A DNA stretch of 64,000 nt from Methanogranum sp963676045 (GCA_963676045.1 OY780938.1:558001-622000); one strand, 5' to 3'; counted from the first letter of the stretch, positions 17,736-25,425 are shown. Notes: a model not told the origin generated them from the sequence alone. Translations and numbers: made by a program.

Positions 17736-17966
17736 TTAGATCCTGATGAATGAATTGACGTATTGATCTAGATCCGCTTTGAACTTGGCCAATCTATCGT
17801 CCCACTCCTCTGCCGGAGCATTGACGACGTTATCGCCTACTAGGCATAACAGGATCTCATCCCAGACCTTGAACTCCTCGTCTTGCTTTTCTACCACGGT
17901 GTACACACTCTCGCTTATCGATCTCGCTTTTTCCGATATCATGATTACCTCACCTTTTTGATTCAT
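17736..17966 (-). CDS. Small acidic protein, paralogue of the gene at 15200
   Basis: The 76-residue protein starting MNQKGEV at 17966 shares QDEEFKVWDEIL, LVGDN and LDQYVNSF with the product of 15200-15433. The ATG is chosen because that start context is conserved between copies. A palindrome CTACATGTAG and a CCCC/GGGG hairpin lie between this gene and the regulator gene upstream (18017-18508). Function unknown. Confidence 0.6.
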   Translation of the reverse strand: MNQKGEVIMISEKARSISESVYTVVEKQDEEFKVWDEILLCLVGDNVVNAPAEEWDDRLAKFKADLDQYVNSFIRI

Positions 17967-17997
17967 ATTTAAATCCCAAATACTACATGTAGCATGA

Positions 17998-18009
17998 CCC
18001 CCGAAGGGG
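17998..18009 (-). terminator. CCCC-TTCG-GGGG hairpin after the winged-helix gene
   Basis: On the minus strand this reads CCCCTTCGGGGG, a short stem closed by a UUCG loop, just after the stop of the regulator at 18017. A near copy (CCCTTCGGGG) lies at 15462-15471 upstream of the paralogous gene. It may terminate the regulator transcript or shape the leader of the gene at 17736. Confidence 0.35.
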
Positions 18010-18016
18010 AAAGGGT

Positions 18017-18508
18017 TTACTCGGTCCTCTTGTTGACGAGGGACTTGATTGCAGTGGCCAAGGCGTATTCCGCCTTGTCGTATTCGCCGACCTCGATGTA
18101 ATGCAAGGCCTTCTGTGTTTCTTCGATTGCATCCGCAATGTGCATATTGAAGAATTCTGGCTGTTTCGGTCTTGTCAGAATCTCTTCTGGATTGTACCCG
18201 TTGGCCATCAAGGATTGGATGACCTCGTCCGCGAGCATGATGCCCTTCGTCGTCAGTGTATAGGCCTTCATCTTGGACTTGTGCCCGATGATATGCGCCT
18301 GGGTGCATTCGAAAAGGTATGGTCTTTGTGACAGTACTATGGACACATGTGCGCGTGTCATTCCTACGGCATCCCCTATTCCCAATTGCGTTGTGGAATA
18401 AGGCATCTTCATCTTGTCTGCGTTGTTGCTATATCTCCTCAGATGGATGCATATCAAATCCGCATAGGTCAGATTGTTGGCAATCTTGATGCTTTTTACG
18501 TCGTTCAT
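18017..18508 (-). CDS. Winged-helix transcriptional regulator
   Basis: The 163-residue protein shows a helix-turn-helix (TTQLGIGDAVGMTRAHVSIVL, about residues 40-60), a wing ending YTLTTKGIMLADEVI, and a helical C-terminal part (IADAIEETQKALHYIEVGEYDKAEYAL) that could dimerise. It is transcribed divergently from the AbrB-like gene at 18626 across a palindrome-rich interval, so autoregulation is likely. No ligand site is recognised. Confidence 0.65.
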   Translation of the reverse strand: MNDVKSIKIANNLTYADLICIHLRRYSNNADKMKMPYSTTQLGIGDAVGMTRAHVSIVLSQRPYLFECTQAHIIGHKSKMKAYTLTTKGIMLADEVIQSLMANGYNPEEILTRPKQPEFFNMHIADAIEETQKALHYIEVGEYDKAEYALATAIKSLVNKRTE

Positions 18509-18541
18509 TGTTCCGTTTCTCCTTGTAAGTATTTCTTACAA

Positions 18542-18606
18542 GTATAGTAATGCTATACAACTATATAAATATGTGTAACAGTATTATACGTTATATTTAT
18601 ATAACG
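18542..18606. promoter_or_regulatory. Divergent promoter with two palindromic operators
   Basis: GTATAG-5-CTATAC at 18542-18558 and CGTTATA-4-TATAACG at 18589-18606 lie between divergent regulator genes. AT-rich TATA-like DNA (ACTATATAAATA) lies between them. The two palindromes differ, so each regulator may bind its own site. Functional assignment is inferred. Confidence 0.5.
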
Positions 18607-18625
18607 CAAAACAATACTACACATT

Positions 18626-18934
18626 ATGAATCAGAACGGCGGCATTGCAGCCATGAGATATTGGACATGGACTGGGAAAGTCAGCCCAAGTAGATCCAAA
18701 AAAACATTATTCATTCCAGGGGAGGCGGTCAGGAAGATGGCCATAGATGTGGATACGTTGCTGCACATCACGATAAGAAAAGAGATGGCTGCAGAGGATG
18801 ACGAGGTCTGGACCTGGACGTCCGGGTTGCTTACAAGAGGATCCAACTTCGTTATCGAGATCCCACAGGAAGCCATCGCAAAAATGAAGATTACAAATGA
18901 GGATTTTTTACATATTGAAATAAAAAATAGATGA
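18626..18934 (+). CDS. Tandem AbrB/SpoVT-like DNA-binding protein
   Basis: The 102-residue protein contains two copies of one unit: WTWTGKV...TLFIPGEAVRKMAI...LLHITI and WTWTSGL...FVIEIPQEAIAKMKI...FLHIEI. The 'xxIxIPxeaxxkmxI' core matches the swapped-hairpin AbrB fold, here duplicated in one chain. It is divergent from a winged-helix regulator. Probably a small transcription factor or antitoxin-type DNA binder; no toxin partner is obvious. Confidence 0.5.
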   Translation: MNQNGGIAAMRYWTWTGKVSPSRSKKTLFIPGEAVRKMAIDVDTLLHITIRKEMAAEDDEVWTWTSGLLTRGSNFVIEIPQEAIAKMKITNEDFLHIEIKNR

Positions 18935-18950
18935 TATGTACGAAATCTGA

Positions 18951-19718
18951 TTATTTCTCTATAATAATATTGCTCAGATAATATTCTTCATGAGTTTTAG
19001 CGAAATTCAATAATTGTCCGAAAATATTTATAAAGTTAATCAGTGGATTAAAATAAAGTTCAACTATTGTTTTAAAATACTCACTATCCAAATATCTGTC
19101 TTTGTTAAATATTGCTTCCTTTCTGGCCTTGCCAGTCTGATGTGCTTCAGGAGTCCTATATACATTATCAAAATTTTCCAGATTATCAAAATATTCCTTA
19201 ATCATACTCCAAGCTTTACCGTCTTCGAATAACTCTTTAAATCTACCTTTTTTACTATCTGCACTTAAAAAATTACTATGTGTCTTTTCATCAAAATATA
19301 CAAAGACCAGACATCCCATTATCTTATCCCATAATGCCCTATATCTGAATACAAAGTTCACAAATGTATCATGTGCCTGTATTTTATAGATTAAGATATT
19401 ATTTGATTTAATATTTATAATCGCATTATTGATTTTCATAAATTCGTAATACAGATTCATGCATTCTACAAGTGTTATTTTCAAATCTAAAAGCATAGCA
19501 AATAACTTACCTGCACGCCGATCATCATTTCCTATATTGGCATAATCATAAAAATCATCCAAATTCCATTTATTTAGCTTGAAATTTTTATTTGTGAGAA
19601 CATTGTCAATTATTTTTGGATCTTCATAAAAAATTTTATTTTTGAGTAAATATATATTGCGACCTATGTAAATGTCTAAGTTTTTATCAAATTCGATTGC
19701 CTCTTCTTTGCTCATCAT
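18951..19718 (-). CDS. HEPN-like protein of unknown target
   Basis: The 255-residue protein is helical, Asn/Lys-rich and AT-rich in codons. Near residue 193 it carries RTPEAH within NVYRTPEAHQTGKARKE, fitting the R-x4-6-H signature of HEPN ribonucleases and resembling the Cthe_2314-type HEPN group. An upstream FRYRALWDKIMGCLV segment may be the partner helix. No paired nucleotidyltransferase is adjacent. The call rests on one motif plus context among defence-like genes. Confidence 0.4.
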   Translation of the reverse strand: MMSKEEAIEFDKNLDIYIGRNIYLLKNKIFYEDPKIIDNVLTNKNFKLNKWNLDDFYDYANIGNDDRRAGKLFAMLLDLKITLVECMNLYYEFMKINNAIINIKSNNILIYKIQAHDTFVNFVFRYRALWDKIMGCLVFVYFDEKTHSNFLSADSKKGRFKELFEDGKAWSMIKEYFDNLENFDNVYRTPEAHQTGKARKEAIFNKDRYLDSEYFKTIVELYFNPLINFINIFGQLLNFAKTHEEYYLSNIIIEK

Positions 19719-19754
19719 GATATCATCTACCTCTTAATTCGCTCTTTTATTCAT

Positions 19755-19880
19755 TTAGCAGTAGCCTCTCAAGAAGTCGAGAGGAGCTCCAATCCCATGC
19801 AGAGTCCGCATGATGTGCATGCCATGGCCAGGCTTTCACTTGCAGATATGAACCACGAATCATTTCCTTGAAGCAACTTT
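19755..19880. other. Short GC-richer island of unknown nature
   Basis: About 125 bases with higher GC than their surroundings lie between two minus-strand genes. They contain a CCTCTC/GAGAGG hairpin, and more than one frame is open on both strands. The longest minus-strand peptide is about 38 residues. It could be a relic of a larger gene or a small RNA; nothing was recognised. Confidence 0.25.
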
Positions 19881-19902
19881 AAGCAATCCTACGTTAATTA
19901 AT

Positions 19903-21123
19903 TCAAATTGTATTATCTTCTTCTGCAGATTGTTTTGGATATTTTCTTATTTCTCCAAATTTAACAGTACCTTGAAATCTTTTACGATCATCAATAACAT
20001 GTGATTTATAATCAGATGTTTCACCGTTGCGTATCGCATCACGTATTGAATTCATTTCGACACTAGAAGAATAATGATCATGCAATATTGACACTCTATC
20101 CATGAACCTATCATCCATTATATCTTTCTCGATATTATATGCATATTTTTCGAGTATCTCTTTTTGAACTTTACCACGACATATTGGGCAATTGCAAAAT
20201 GCATGATCGTGATCCATTGATTCCCAATAATTTCCATTTATATTTGCTTCTATTCCCACATTTGACCATTTGTAATATTTGATATCTTTAAGACCAATTG
20301 GTTTTCTTGGAGATGGCATAAATCTAGGTTGTCCTCTTTCGATAGATATAGAATCAAATCCTAACATTGTCAGATCGTATCTTCCGATACTTTTCATATA
20401 ATTGCATATTTCTCCTAAATTTCTAGGTACTGATGAACAATGTAAAATTGCATTAATTTCCATACGTTGAGACCATAATGTTGAATATTGATGAGTATTC
20501 TGACCAAGATCTTTGTATACAAAATCTACCATTTTAATCTCACCAGTTTTTGATAGATTCTTAACCAATTCGAGTTTCTGTTCAAAAATTGGCAGAGATT
20601 CATCCATCGAAATTTGAGGCACGCAGTCCTTATCGTGTTCTTCTGCACATTCAGACCATCCTTTCAAATTTCTTTTGAATCCTTCCAAATCAGTATTTAA
20701 AACTGGCATACAGACTGCAGATAATGTTGGAATGTTGATTTGTTTTAACAATGTTGACATGGAGGCAGGATCTTTGGGATCGATTTTTTCCATTTGAAAT
20801 GATGGAACATTGTATATGAATGATGTAGACTTGGAGTATGGAATCATGTTTTCATAAATTTTATTCAATTCTCCATTGCACTTACAATATTTAGAAAAAA
20901 CATCTCCTTTAACATATAGAGGAAAAACAGCAAGGTCTCCGGGTAATACGCCTCTCAATTCGGGAGTATTTGACTTCGAAAATAACTCCTTATGGGATAT
21001 TGTTTTCGTTGGTGTCATAAAAGAAGAACCATGTCTAGTTTGAACTCTGAGTGTTCTTGGACTGAACTCATCTGTATTTGGGTCCGTATATTCTATTTTT
21101 ACGTCAGAAATTGTTCTTACCAA
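19903..21123 (-). CDS. tRNA-guanine transglycosylase-like (DpdA-like) protein
   Basis: The 406-residue protein has a TTG start with AAAGGTGAT just upstream, overlapping the preceding stop. TGT-family landmarks appear in order: FMTPTKTISHKE near the N-terminus, NVPSFQ near residue 106 (family TDSGGFQ), GFDSISIERG near 257 (family FDSv.PTR), and zinc ligands CNCPIC near 305 with a His about 30 residues on. The family exchanges guanine for 7-deazaguanine in tRNA, or in DNA for DpdA. By eye the first catalytic Asp is Asn here. It is the third gene of an operon inside a mobile element, which favours a DNA or defence role over housekeeping. Confidence 0.5.
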   Translation of the reverse strand: MVRTISDVKIEYTDPNTDEFSPRTLRVQTRHGSSFMTPTKTISHKELFSKSNTPELRGVLPGDLAVFPLYVKGDVFSKYCKCNGELNKIYENMIPYSKSTSFIYNVPSFQMEKIDPKDPASMSTLLKQINIPTLSAVCMPVLNTDLEGFKRNLKGWSECAEEHDKDCVPQISMDESLPIFEQKLELVKNLSKTGEIKMVDFVYKDLGQNTHQYSTLWSQRMEINAILHCSSVPRNLGEICNYMKSIGRYDLTMLGFDSISIERGQPRFMPSPRKPIGLKDIKYYKWSNVGIEANINGNYWESMDHDHAFCNCPICRGKVQKEILEKYAYNIEKDIMDDRFMDRVSILHDHYSSSVEMNSIRDAIRNGETSDYKSHVIDDRKRFQGTVKFGEIRKYPKQSAEEDNTI

Positions 21124-21127
21124 GAAA

Positions 21128-21757
21128 TCACCTTTTTTTCAAATTTAGAGTCTTTACACGTATCTTGGATTCATTAGTATACTCTGGATAATAAGTATAC
21201 ACATACTTAAGAAGACCATCTTTTCCCCACTGTTGGTACTCTTTTCTCAATTGAATTAGCTTAACACGTTGATCTTCAGTAAGTTTATTAAAAGATTGCT
21301 CCGCTCTTTTTTTGCCCATAGGTGTTAAGATTAATGATTCAGTGCTTGCATTTTTTGTACCAGTCTTAGACACAAATTCATCTGATACTAGTATATCCAT
21401 TGCATCTGCTATGCGATCATCGTAAGGCCCATAATCATATCCATAAAATCCTATATTTTCTGTTGGTATGTGCTCTTCTTGAGCAAATTCCATCATTAGA
21501 AGGAATATCTGCTTTTGAAGACTGGTTCTACCCGATATTGGTGAATCTGGAAGAGCATAGAATAATGCAAGTATCCAATCTTCCAAAAACATAAATTGAT
21601 GTGCCTCAGAATACTCCATTAACTTTTGAAGTTGATCCATCGGATATATGACCTTACTACATTTGGGATTTTTACATTGGTAATAATAGTATGAAATTCC
21701 CATTCCTTCTGGGGATCTATCTACCCTCTCCCACTCATGTTCACAGTTTTTGGTCAT
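21128..21757 (-). CDS. Zinc-ribbon plus Panacea/SocA-like protein
   Basis: The ATG at 21757 makes an ATGA overlap with the upstream gene. The 209 residues begin with Cys/His pairs (CEHEW, then CKNPKC), consistent with a small zinc finger. A helical domain follows with LQKQIFLLMMEF, then YDYGPYDDRIADAMDIL and a winged-helix-like end (LILTPMGKKRAEQ). The 'LqK...yGPy...i' pattern recalls the Panacea/DUF4065 (SocA-like) antitoxin domain. Middle gene of a three-gene operon; the assignment is tentative. Confidence 0.4.
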   Translation of the reverse strand: MTKNCEHEWERVDRSPEGMGISYYYYQCKNPKCSKVIYPMDQLQKLMEYSEAHQFMFLEDWILALFYALPDSPISGRTSLQKQIFLLMMEFAQEEHIPTENIGFYGYDYGPYDDRIADAMDILVSDEFVSKTGTKNASTESLILTPMGKKRAEQSFNKLTEDQRVKLIQLRKEYQQWGKDGLLKYVYTYYPEYTNESKIRVKTLNLKKR

Positions 21758-22068
21758 GTCACCGGCTCCATGTTGGATACAACCCAACATTTTTCATCGC
21801 TGATTACAAATGGATCTAGTACTATGTTATACTTAACCTTCTTATGCATACTGCATATTCTTCTCGCATTTTTACGATGTGGTTTACCTGCACTAGAACC
21901 AGCAGGGATGGGATTTCTTATCATATCACATAATGTTATTGGTTGTATACATTGATAAATCATGTGTGATTTTGCATGATTACTAACAGCAATTCTTTTT
22001 CCATCTTTCTTACAAATACAGTCGAATTCATCCAATCCGTGTGCAATGCCTGGTTCAATAGACTTCAA
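21754..22068 (-). CDS. Small basic protein, possibly DUF4258-like
   Basis: A TTG start at 22068 with AGGGTGAT upstream gives 104 residues. SNHAKSHM followed by basic PHRKNARRI and a hydrophobic end (YNIVLDPFVISDEKCWVVS) recalls the 'H-A..R' start and beta-strand end of DUF4258/BrnT-like small toxins. The resemblance is weak. It overlaps the next gene by 4 bases and heads the TGT-like operon. Confidence 0.35.
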   Translation of the reverse strand: MKSIEPGIAHGLDEFDCICKKDGKRIAVSNHAKSHMIYQCIQPITLCDMIRNPIPAGSSAGKPHRKNARRICSMHKKVKYNIVLDPFVISDEKCWVVSNMEPVT

Positions 22069-22245
22069 TAAATCACCCTAAATGAATTGTTAAATGTGAA
22101 TAGCTACCAATAGATCTTTCAAATATCAGTATGTTTGGTTCCATTCGAAAATAATTTATTAATTGGTCATAAGTCTGATTTAAAATTTGTCTTTTTCCTA
22201 TCATATTCTCACGGCCAATAATAATCAAAATGTGCCTGGACAAAA

Positions 22246-22491
22246 TTACGTCCTTCCTTTCTCTGACGTCTCTCTTTTCTCTGGCTGATCGATCAGCATC
22301 TCACCTTGTCCACGCATCTGGTCGATGCGTATCTCCATGTACCTTTCAGCTGCAGCCTTTAACCATTCGTTCCTGGTACCATGGATGCTATAGGGGCCCT
22401 TGACATCTTCTTCGATGAATTGCAACAATCCCGGAGATATTCTAACTGAGAATTGTTCCGTCTTTCCCTCCCCGCTGATCTTTTTTGGCAC
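22246..22491 (-). CDS. Ribbon-helix-helix protein, 81 residues
   Basis: A beta strand EQFSVRISPGLLQFIEEDV followed by TRNEWLKAAAERYMEIRI gives the ribbon-helix-helix order. The C-terminal third is polar. It is transcribed divergently from a second RHH gene at 22585 across palindromes at 22530-22577. Probably a local repressor of the element. Confidence 0.6.
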   Translation of the reverse strand: MPKKISGEGKTEQFSVRISPGLLQFIEEDVKGPYSIHGTRNEWLKAAAERYMEIRIDQMRGQGEMLIDQPEKRETSEKGRT

Positions 22492-22529
22492 GTATTCAAA
22501 TCTGGTTATCTATGTATAACTATTTTGTA

Positions 22530-22577
22530 ATTCAATTGAATCACAAGTGAAATTATATATATGAAATAAGCACTTGT
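22530..22577. promoter_or_regulatory. Divergent operator/promoter between two RHH genes
   Basis: A perfect 12-base palindrome ATTCAATTGAAT lies at 22530-22541. ACAAGTG at 22543-22549 is inverted as CACTTGT at 22571-22577, bracketing a TATA-like TTATATATA. Placement between divergent RHH genes suggests autoregulation. Confidence 0.5.
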
Positions 22578-22584
22578 CATTCAT

Positions 22585-22743
22585 ATGAAACCCACCAATA
22601 CGATTGGAGTATCGGTTCGTGTTCTATCCCAAGATCTGCAATTCATAGATGAACTAGCAGAAAAGGGATCGATAGTAACAAGGGCCGAGTTCATTAGACA
22701 AGCAGTTAGCGAAAAGGTCCAGAAGATAAGAATGGAGGCCTGA
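22585..22743 (+). CDS. Ribbon-helix-helix protein, 52 residues
   Basis: ATG at 22585. The strand TIGVSVRVLSQDLQFIDEL and helix TRAEFIRQAVSEKV give the CopG/Arc-type fold with almost no extra sequence. It is the first gene of the plus-strand early-type run, so a regulator of that run is likely. It ends just before a stem-loop. Confidence 0.6.
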   Translation: MKPTNTIGVSVRVLSQDLQFIDELAEKGSIVTRAEFIRQAVSEKVQKIRMEA

Positions 22744-22756
22744 AAAGGCAGAATAA

Positions 22757-22790
22757 AGGCACGGAGTCCGACCAAGACAATTCCGTGCCT
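22757..22790 (+). promoter_or_regulatory. Nine-pair stem-loop between RHH gene and next gene
   Basis: AGGCACGGA at 22757-22765 pairs perfectly with TCCGTGCCT at 22782-22790 over a 16-base loop. It lies between the stop at 22743 and the start at 22813. It could attenuate transcription or stabilise mRNA ends; no T-run follows, so a simple terminator is less likely. Confidence 0.4.
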
Positions 22791-22812
22791 AACTCAAAAG
22801 AGTTGATGCAAC

Positions 22813-23112
22813 ATGAATCTCAACAATATATTACAATTGTGCCGCGACAACGGAATACCGACAACTGGATGGAACATGACATCGATGCGCGACAGCCCGC
22901 TGCAGATCTACGACAGGCCCGGATACAAGGCCCTGATAGAGAATGACACTGGAATGATCACGATCTTCGACCGCAGGTACAGCGCGTGGCTGCCAATCAT
23001 AGACACCGGCTCGAACATCATGACGAATAAGTTGATGCAAGAGAACGATTGGAAGATGGTCGACAGCGGCCACGGGTACAGAATAGCTGAATTTTTGAAG
23101 GGGGCGGCCTGA
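22813..23112 (+). CDS. Hypothetical protein sharing LCRxxGIPTxGW
   Basis: The 99-residue protein contains LCRDNGIPTTGW near its N-terminus, a motif repeated as LCRSEGIPTEGW in the 72-residue product at 30964. The rest is a mixed strand/helix domain ending IAEFLKGAA. Two paralogues at opposite ends of the same gene run suggest an element-specific family. Function unknown. Confidence 0.55.
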   Translation: MNLNNILQLCRDNGIPTTGWNMTSMRDSPLQIYDRPGYKALIENDTGMITIFDRRYSAWLPIIDTGSNIMTNKLMQENDWKMVDSGHGYRIAEFLKGAA

Positions 23113-23115
23113 ATG

Positions 23116-23283
23116 TCAGGACTTGCCGTCTTTTTCCATGTCCTTCAAACGTTCAAGGTAGTATCTGATGGCGAAGAGCGCAAAATCTCCTCTTCCGGTG
23201 AATCCTCCCTTGGCCACTTCCTTGTCGATCTCTTCTATCAGTTTCTCGGGAGCGGACACTTTGATAGGATGAGTGTTTGCCAT
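23116..23283 (-). CDS. Ribbon-helix-helix protein, 55 residues
   Basis: Minus-strand frame from ATG 23283 with strand THPIKVSAPEKLIEEIDKEV, turn GGFTGRGDF and helix ALFAIRYYLERLKDM, a complete RHH domain. It converges on the end of the gene at 22813 and diverges from the RHH gene at 23369. Both strands between them carry inverted repeats. Confidence 0.55.
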   Translation of the reverse strand: MANTHPIKVSAPEKLIEEIDKEVAKGGFTGRGDFALFAIRYYLERLKDMEKDGKS

Positions 23284-23285
23284 GA

Positions 23286-23344
23286 GTTACCGATACGCTA
23301 CTCGGATTATCATCCTATGTTTACCGATAGGTTGCTTATCGGTA
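23286..23344. promoter_or_regulatory. Operators with TACCGATA/TATCGGTA symmetry
   Basis: TACCGATA at 23322-23329 is inverted as TATCGGTA at 23337-23344. A further half-site GTTACCGATA lies at 23286-23295. They sit between divergent RHH genes (23283 and 23369), with a TATATTA box just after. Likely binding sites of one or both regulators. Confidence 0.5.
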
Positions 23345-23368
23345 ACTATATTAATGGGGGTAACTGAT

Positions 23369-23530
23369 ATGGTACGTATGAGTAACCCTACATACATAAA
23401 AGTCACAGTCACACCAAAAGAGGCTGACCAGATCGACGACGCGATCAAGAACGGATATGGGAAGAACAGAGCAGACCTCTGCAGGGTGGCAATGTTCGCC
23501 TACCTTGCAAGCATAAAGGAGGCGGTCTGA
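23369..23530 (+). CDS. Ribbon-helix-helix protein, 53 residues
   Basis: ATG at 23369. The strand YIKVTVTPKEADQIDDAI and helix NRADLCRVAMFAYLASI make a compact RHH domain. It heads a run of coupled genes: its last codons contain GGAGGCGGTC, which serves as the ribosome-binding site of the next gene. Confidence 0.6.
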   Translation: MVRMSNPTYIKVTVTPKEADQIDDAIKNGYGKNRADLCRVAMFAYLASIKEAV

Positions 23531-23815
23531 GTGCAGCATAAAGGCAGGATGATCATCGTGGAACAGCTCGATGATGGAAAAGTACGCATGGAGGTCAAAA
23601 CGAACGTCACTCCCGATGATTCAACGTCTCCAGTTTTCAGTACACAATCCGTGGAACTGTACCCTGAAGAATTGGTGCAAGAAGGCATCACGTTCATCAC
23701 TCTAGCCACCGGATTGGATCCGTGCGAACTCCAGGAGAAAATAGAGGGGATCATCGAGAGATTGAGAATCAGCCAGTCAGAAGGGGAATGGAATATAGAG
23801 GAGGCGGTAGAATGA
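23531..23815 (+). CDS. Hypothetical protein, 94 residues
   Basis: A GTG start directly follows the previous TGA, with GGAGGCGGT upstream. Beta-rich N-terminal half (MIIVEQLDDGKVRMEV) and a helical acidic end (LQEKIEGIIERL). It overlaps the next gene by four bases. No family recognised. Confidence 0.5.
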   Translation: MQHKGRMIIVEQLDDGKVRMEVKTNVTPDDSTSPVFSTQSVELYPEELVQEGITFITLATGLDPCELQEKIEGIIERLRISQSEGEWNIEEAVE

Positions 23816-24105
23816 GCTACGAGCTACTTGTATCGGCATTGGGCAGCAGGATCTACCTCACGAAGATGAGGAAGAACAAGGAAGGGAAAGAGGTACCGAC
23901 ATTGGACAGGACCGATGTCACAATCAAGGCCGTCGGAGCCGTCATGCAGCATATGCAGGGACGGACGAAGACGCACGAGGATGGAACCATTGATGACAAT
24001 GGATACACCGTGAATGGCGTTGGATCCCTGATATTCATCCCTCAAGGATATGAGGCAATTCTTGGACTCATAGTGAATAAGAAACCCTTGGAGGAAAGTC
24101 TATGA
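23812..24105 (+). CDS. Hypothetical protein, 97 residues
   Basis: ATGA overlap with the previous stop and GAGGCGGTAG as ribosome-binding site. Small mixed fold with a Lys-rich middle (KMRKNKEGKEV) and a hydrophobic end (SLIFIPQGYEAILGLIV). Overlaps the next gene by four bases. Function unknown. Confidence 0.5.
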   Translation: MSYELLVSALGSRIYLTKMRKNKEGKEVPTLDRTDVTIKAVGAVMQHMQGRTKTHEDGTIDDNGYTVNGVGSLIFIPQGYEAILGLIVNKKPLEESL

Positions 24106-24797
24106 CCTACATACTGAGCGGAAGGGACCGCGACATCATGAGGATAATCATGGATTCCAAGGAACCAGCCACGTCCAAGGTCATAGCGGAATCGTATTAC
24201 AGATGCGAGTCGATCACTGGACCGTCCACGATCCATTCACTCTGCGTCTCTCTCGAGAAGAGAGGCATTTTGAGCTTCAGCAGAGAGCCTTCAGGCGACA
24301 ACAAGAAGAAGATCATGGTATGGAAGGTGACGGACATCGGCCTCATGGCCATGACCCCTGATAGTGAACCTGTGAAGTACCTCTCTGATAAACTGCAGAT
24401 TGAAGAAGAGAAACCAGAGGTCAAGGAAGATTGCCAAAAAGAAATCACCATGGCCGAATCGCCTATGATAGAATCATCAACGATGATCTCTGAGACCAAT
24501 GACGATCATAAGAACCCCTCCGGGTCGGAGCTCCAGGTGAGCGCATCCTCCGAGCCTGCCGTCGTGAGACGCGAGCTCCACCCGGAGACTGTCAGGTACA
24601 TGTCGGGATTCATCGAAACATTGCACCAAGTAGAGGATTGTGTCAATGCTGGCAGGTTCTTGGAAGCAAAGGAGCATCTCGAGGATCTCCTCGGAATATT
24701 GGACCCCACACGCATCATAGTCAATCTGAACCTGAATGATGCCAATGCAGCTGACCATCTCCTGGTCGCAAGCGATCTCTTAAGGGGGTCTGTCTGA
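24102..24797 (+). CDS. Winged-helix protein with long polar linker
   Basis: The 231-residue protein starts with a winged helix (DIMRIIMDSKEPATSKVIAE, then STIHSLCVSLEKRGILSFS and a wing ending VWKVTDIGLMAM). An acidic, Ser/Glu-rich linker (about 85-150) leads to a helical C-terminal domain (FIETLHQVEDCVNAGRFLEA). Probably a DNA-binding regulator or replication accessory protein of the element; the C-terminal role is unknown. Confidence 0.55.
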   Translation: MTYILSGRDRDIMRIIMDSKEPATSKVIAESYYRCESITGPSTIHSLCVSLEKRGILSFSREPSGDNKKKIMVWKVTDIGLMAMTPDSEPVKYLSDKLQIEEEKPEVKEDCQKEITMAESPMIESSTMISETNDDHKNPSGSELQVSASSEPAVVRRELHPETVRYMSGFIETLHQVEDCVNAGRFLEAKEHLEDLLGILDPTRIIVNLNLNDANAADHLLVASDLLRGSV

Positions 24798-25024
24798 TGG
24801 TCTGCCAGACTGACGTTTTCAACTACCTGAACGCACACAAAGGATTCCACAAGGCCTCTGAGATCGCCGAATACATCTCCGGAACCGATAAGAGGTACAT
24901 CCAATCCCTGACATCCGAAGTGTCCAAGAGATGCATGCAGCTCCATACCAAAGGACTGCTGGACATGGATTATGACGGCAAGACTCGCACATTCCAGTTG
25001 AGAGAGAAGGTGAAGGCTTTATGA
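24797..25024 (+). CDS. Small winged-helix protein (MVCQ family, copy 1)
   Basis: The 75-residue protein begins MVCQTDVFNYLNAHKG, followed by HKASEIAEYI and SEVSKRCMQLHTKGLL, a minimal winged helix. It is clearly paralogous to the product at 25425 and more distantly to that at 30725. It shares one base with the previous stop and four with the next start. Confidence 0.6.
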   Translation: MVCQTDVFNYLNAHKGFHKASEIAEYISGTDKRYIQSLTSEVSKRCMQLHTKGLLDMDYDGKTRTFQLREKVKAL

Positions 25025-25425
25025 AGTCCTCATTCTGCCCTAAATGCGGCTGCGACATGGACCGCAATATGGCCATGAATGCCATCTCGAGAAGGGACAA
25101 CAAGACCTCGATATGCTCCAGATGCGGGACCGTCGAGGCATTGGAAGACGTCAACATCAAGAATACCCCCAATCCCCATGGACTTCCAAGATCGTGCTAT
25201 TACAGTAATCTCGGTTATCCTGAGAAACCCGTACTTTTGACCTTCGGTCTCTCCGGATACATACCTCTGGGCCCTGGATTGGATGGCAAGGATTACAGGG
25301 AACTCAACAAGGGTCTTGGTATAGACGAACCCACAGCTGCGGCCATGCTCGCTGGATCGATGTGGGGATGGGATACACCGGGTACAGACCCTGAGAAGTA
25401 TAGAGTCAGGATGGGGGCGGTCTGA
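25021..25425 (+). CDS. Zinc-ribbon protein, 134 residues
   Basis: CPKCG near residue 7 and CSRCG near 33 form a four-cysteine zinc ribbon. The rest is Gly/Pro-rich with no recognised domain. It lies between the two MVCQ-family winged-helix genes. Nucleic-acid binding is likely from the ribbon; function unknown. Confidence 0.55.
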   Translation: MKSSFCPKCGCDMDRNMAMNAISRRDNKTSICSRCGTVEALEDVNIKNTPNPHGLPRSCYYSNLGYPEKPVLLTFGLSGYIPLGPGLDGKDYRELNKGLGIDEPTAAAMLAGSMWGWDTPGTDPEKYRVRMGAV

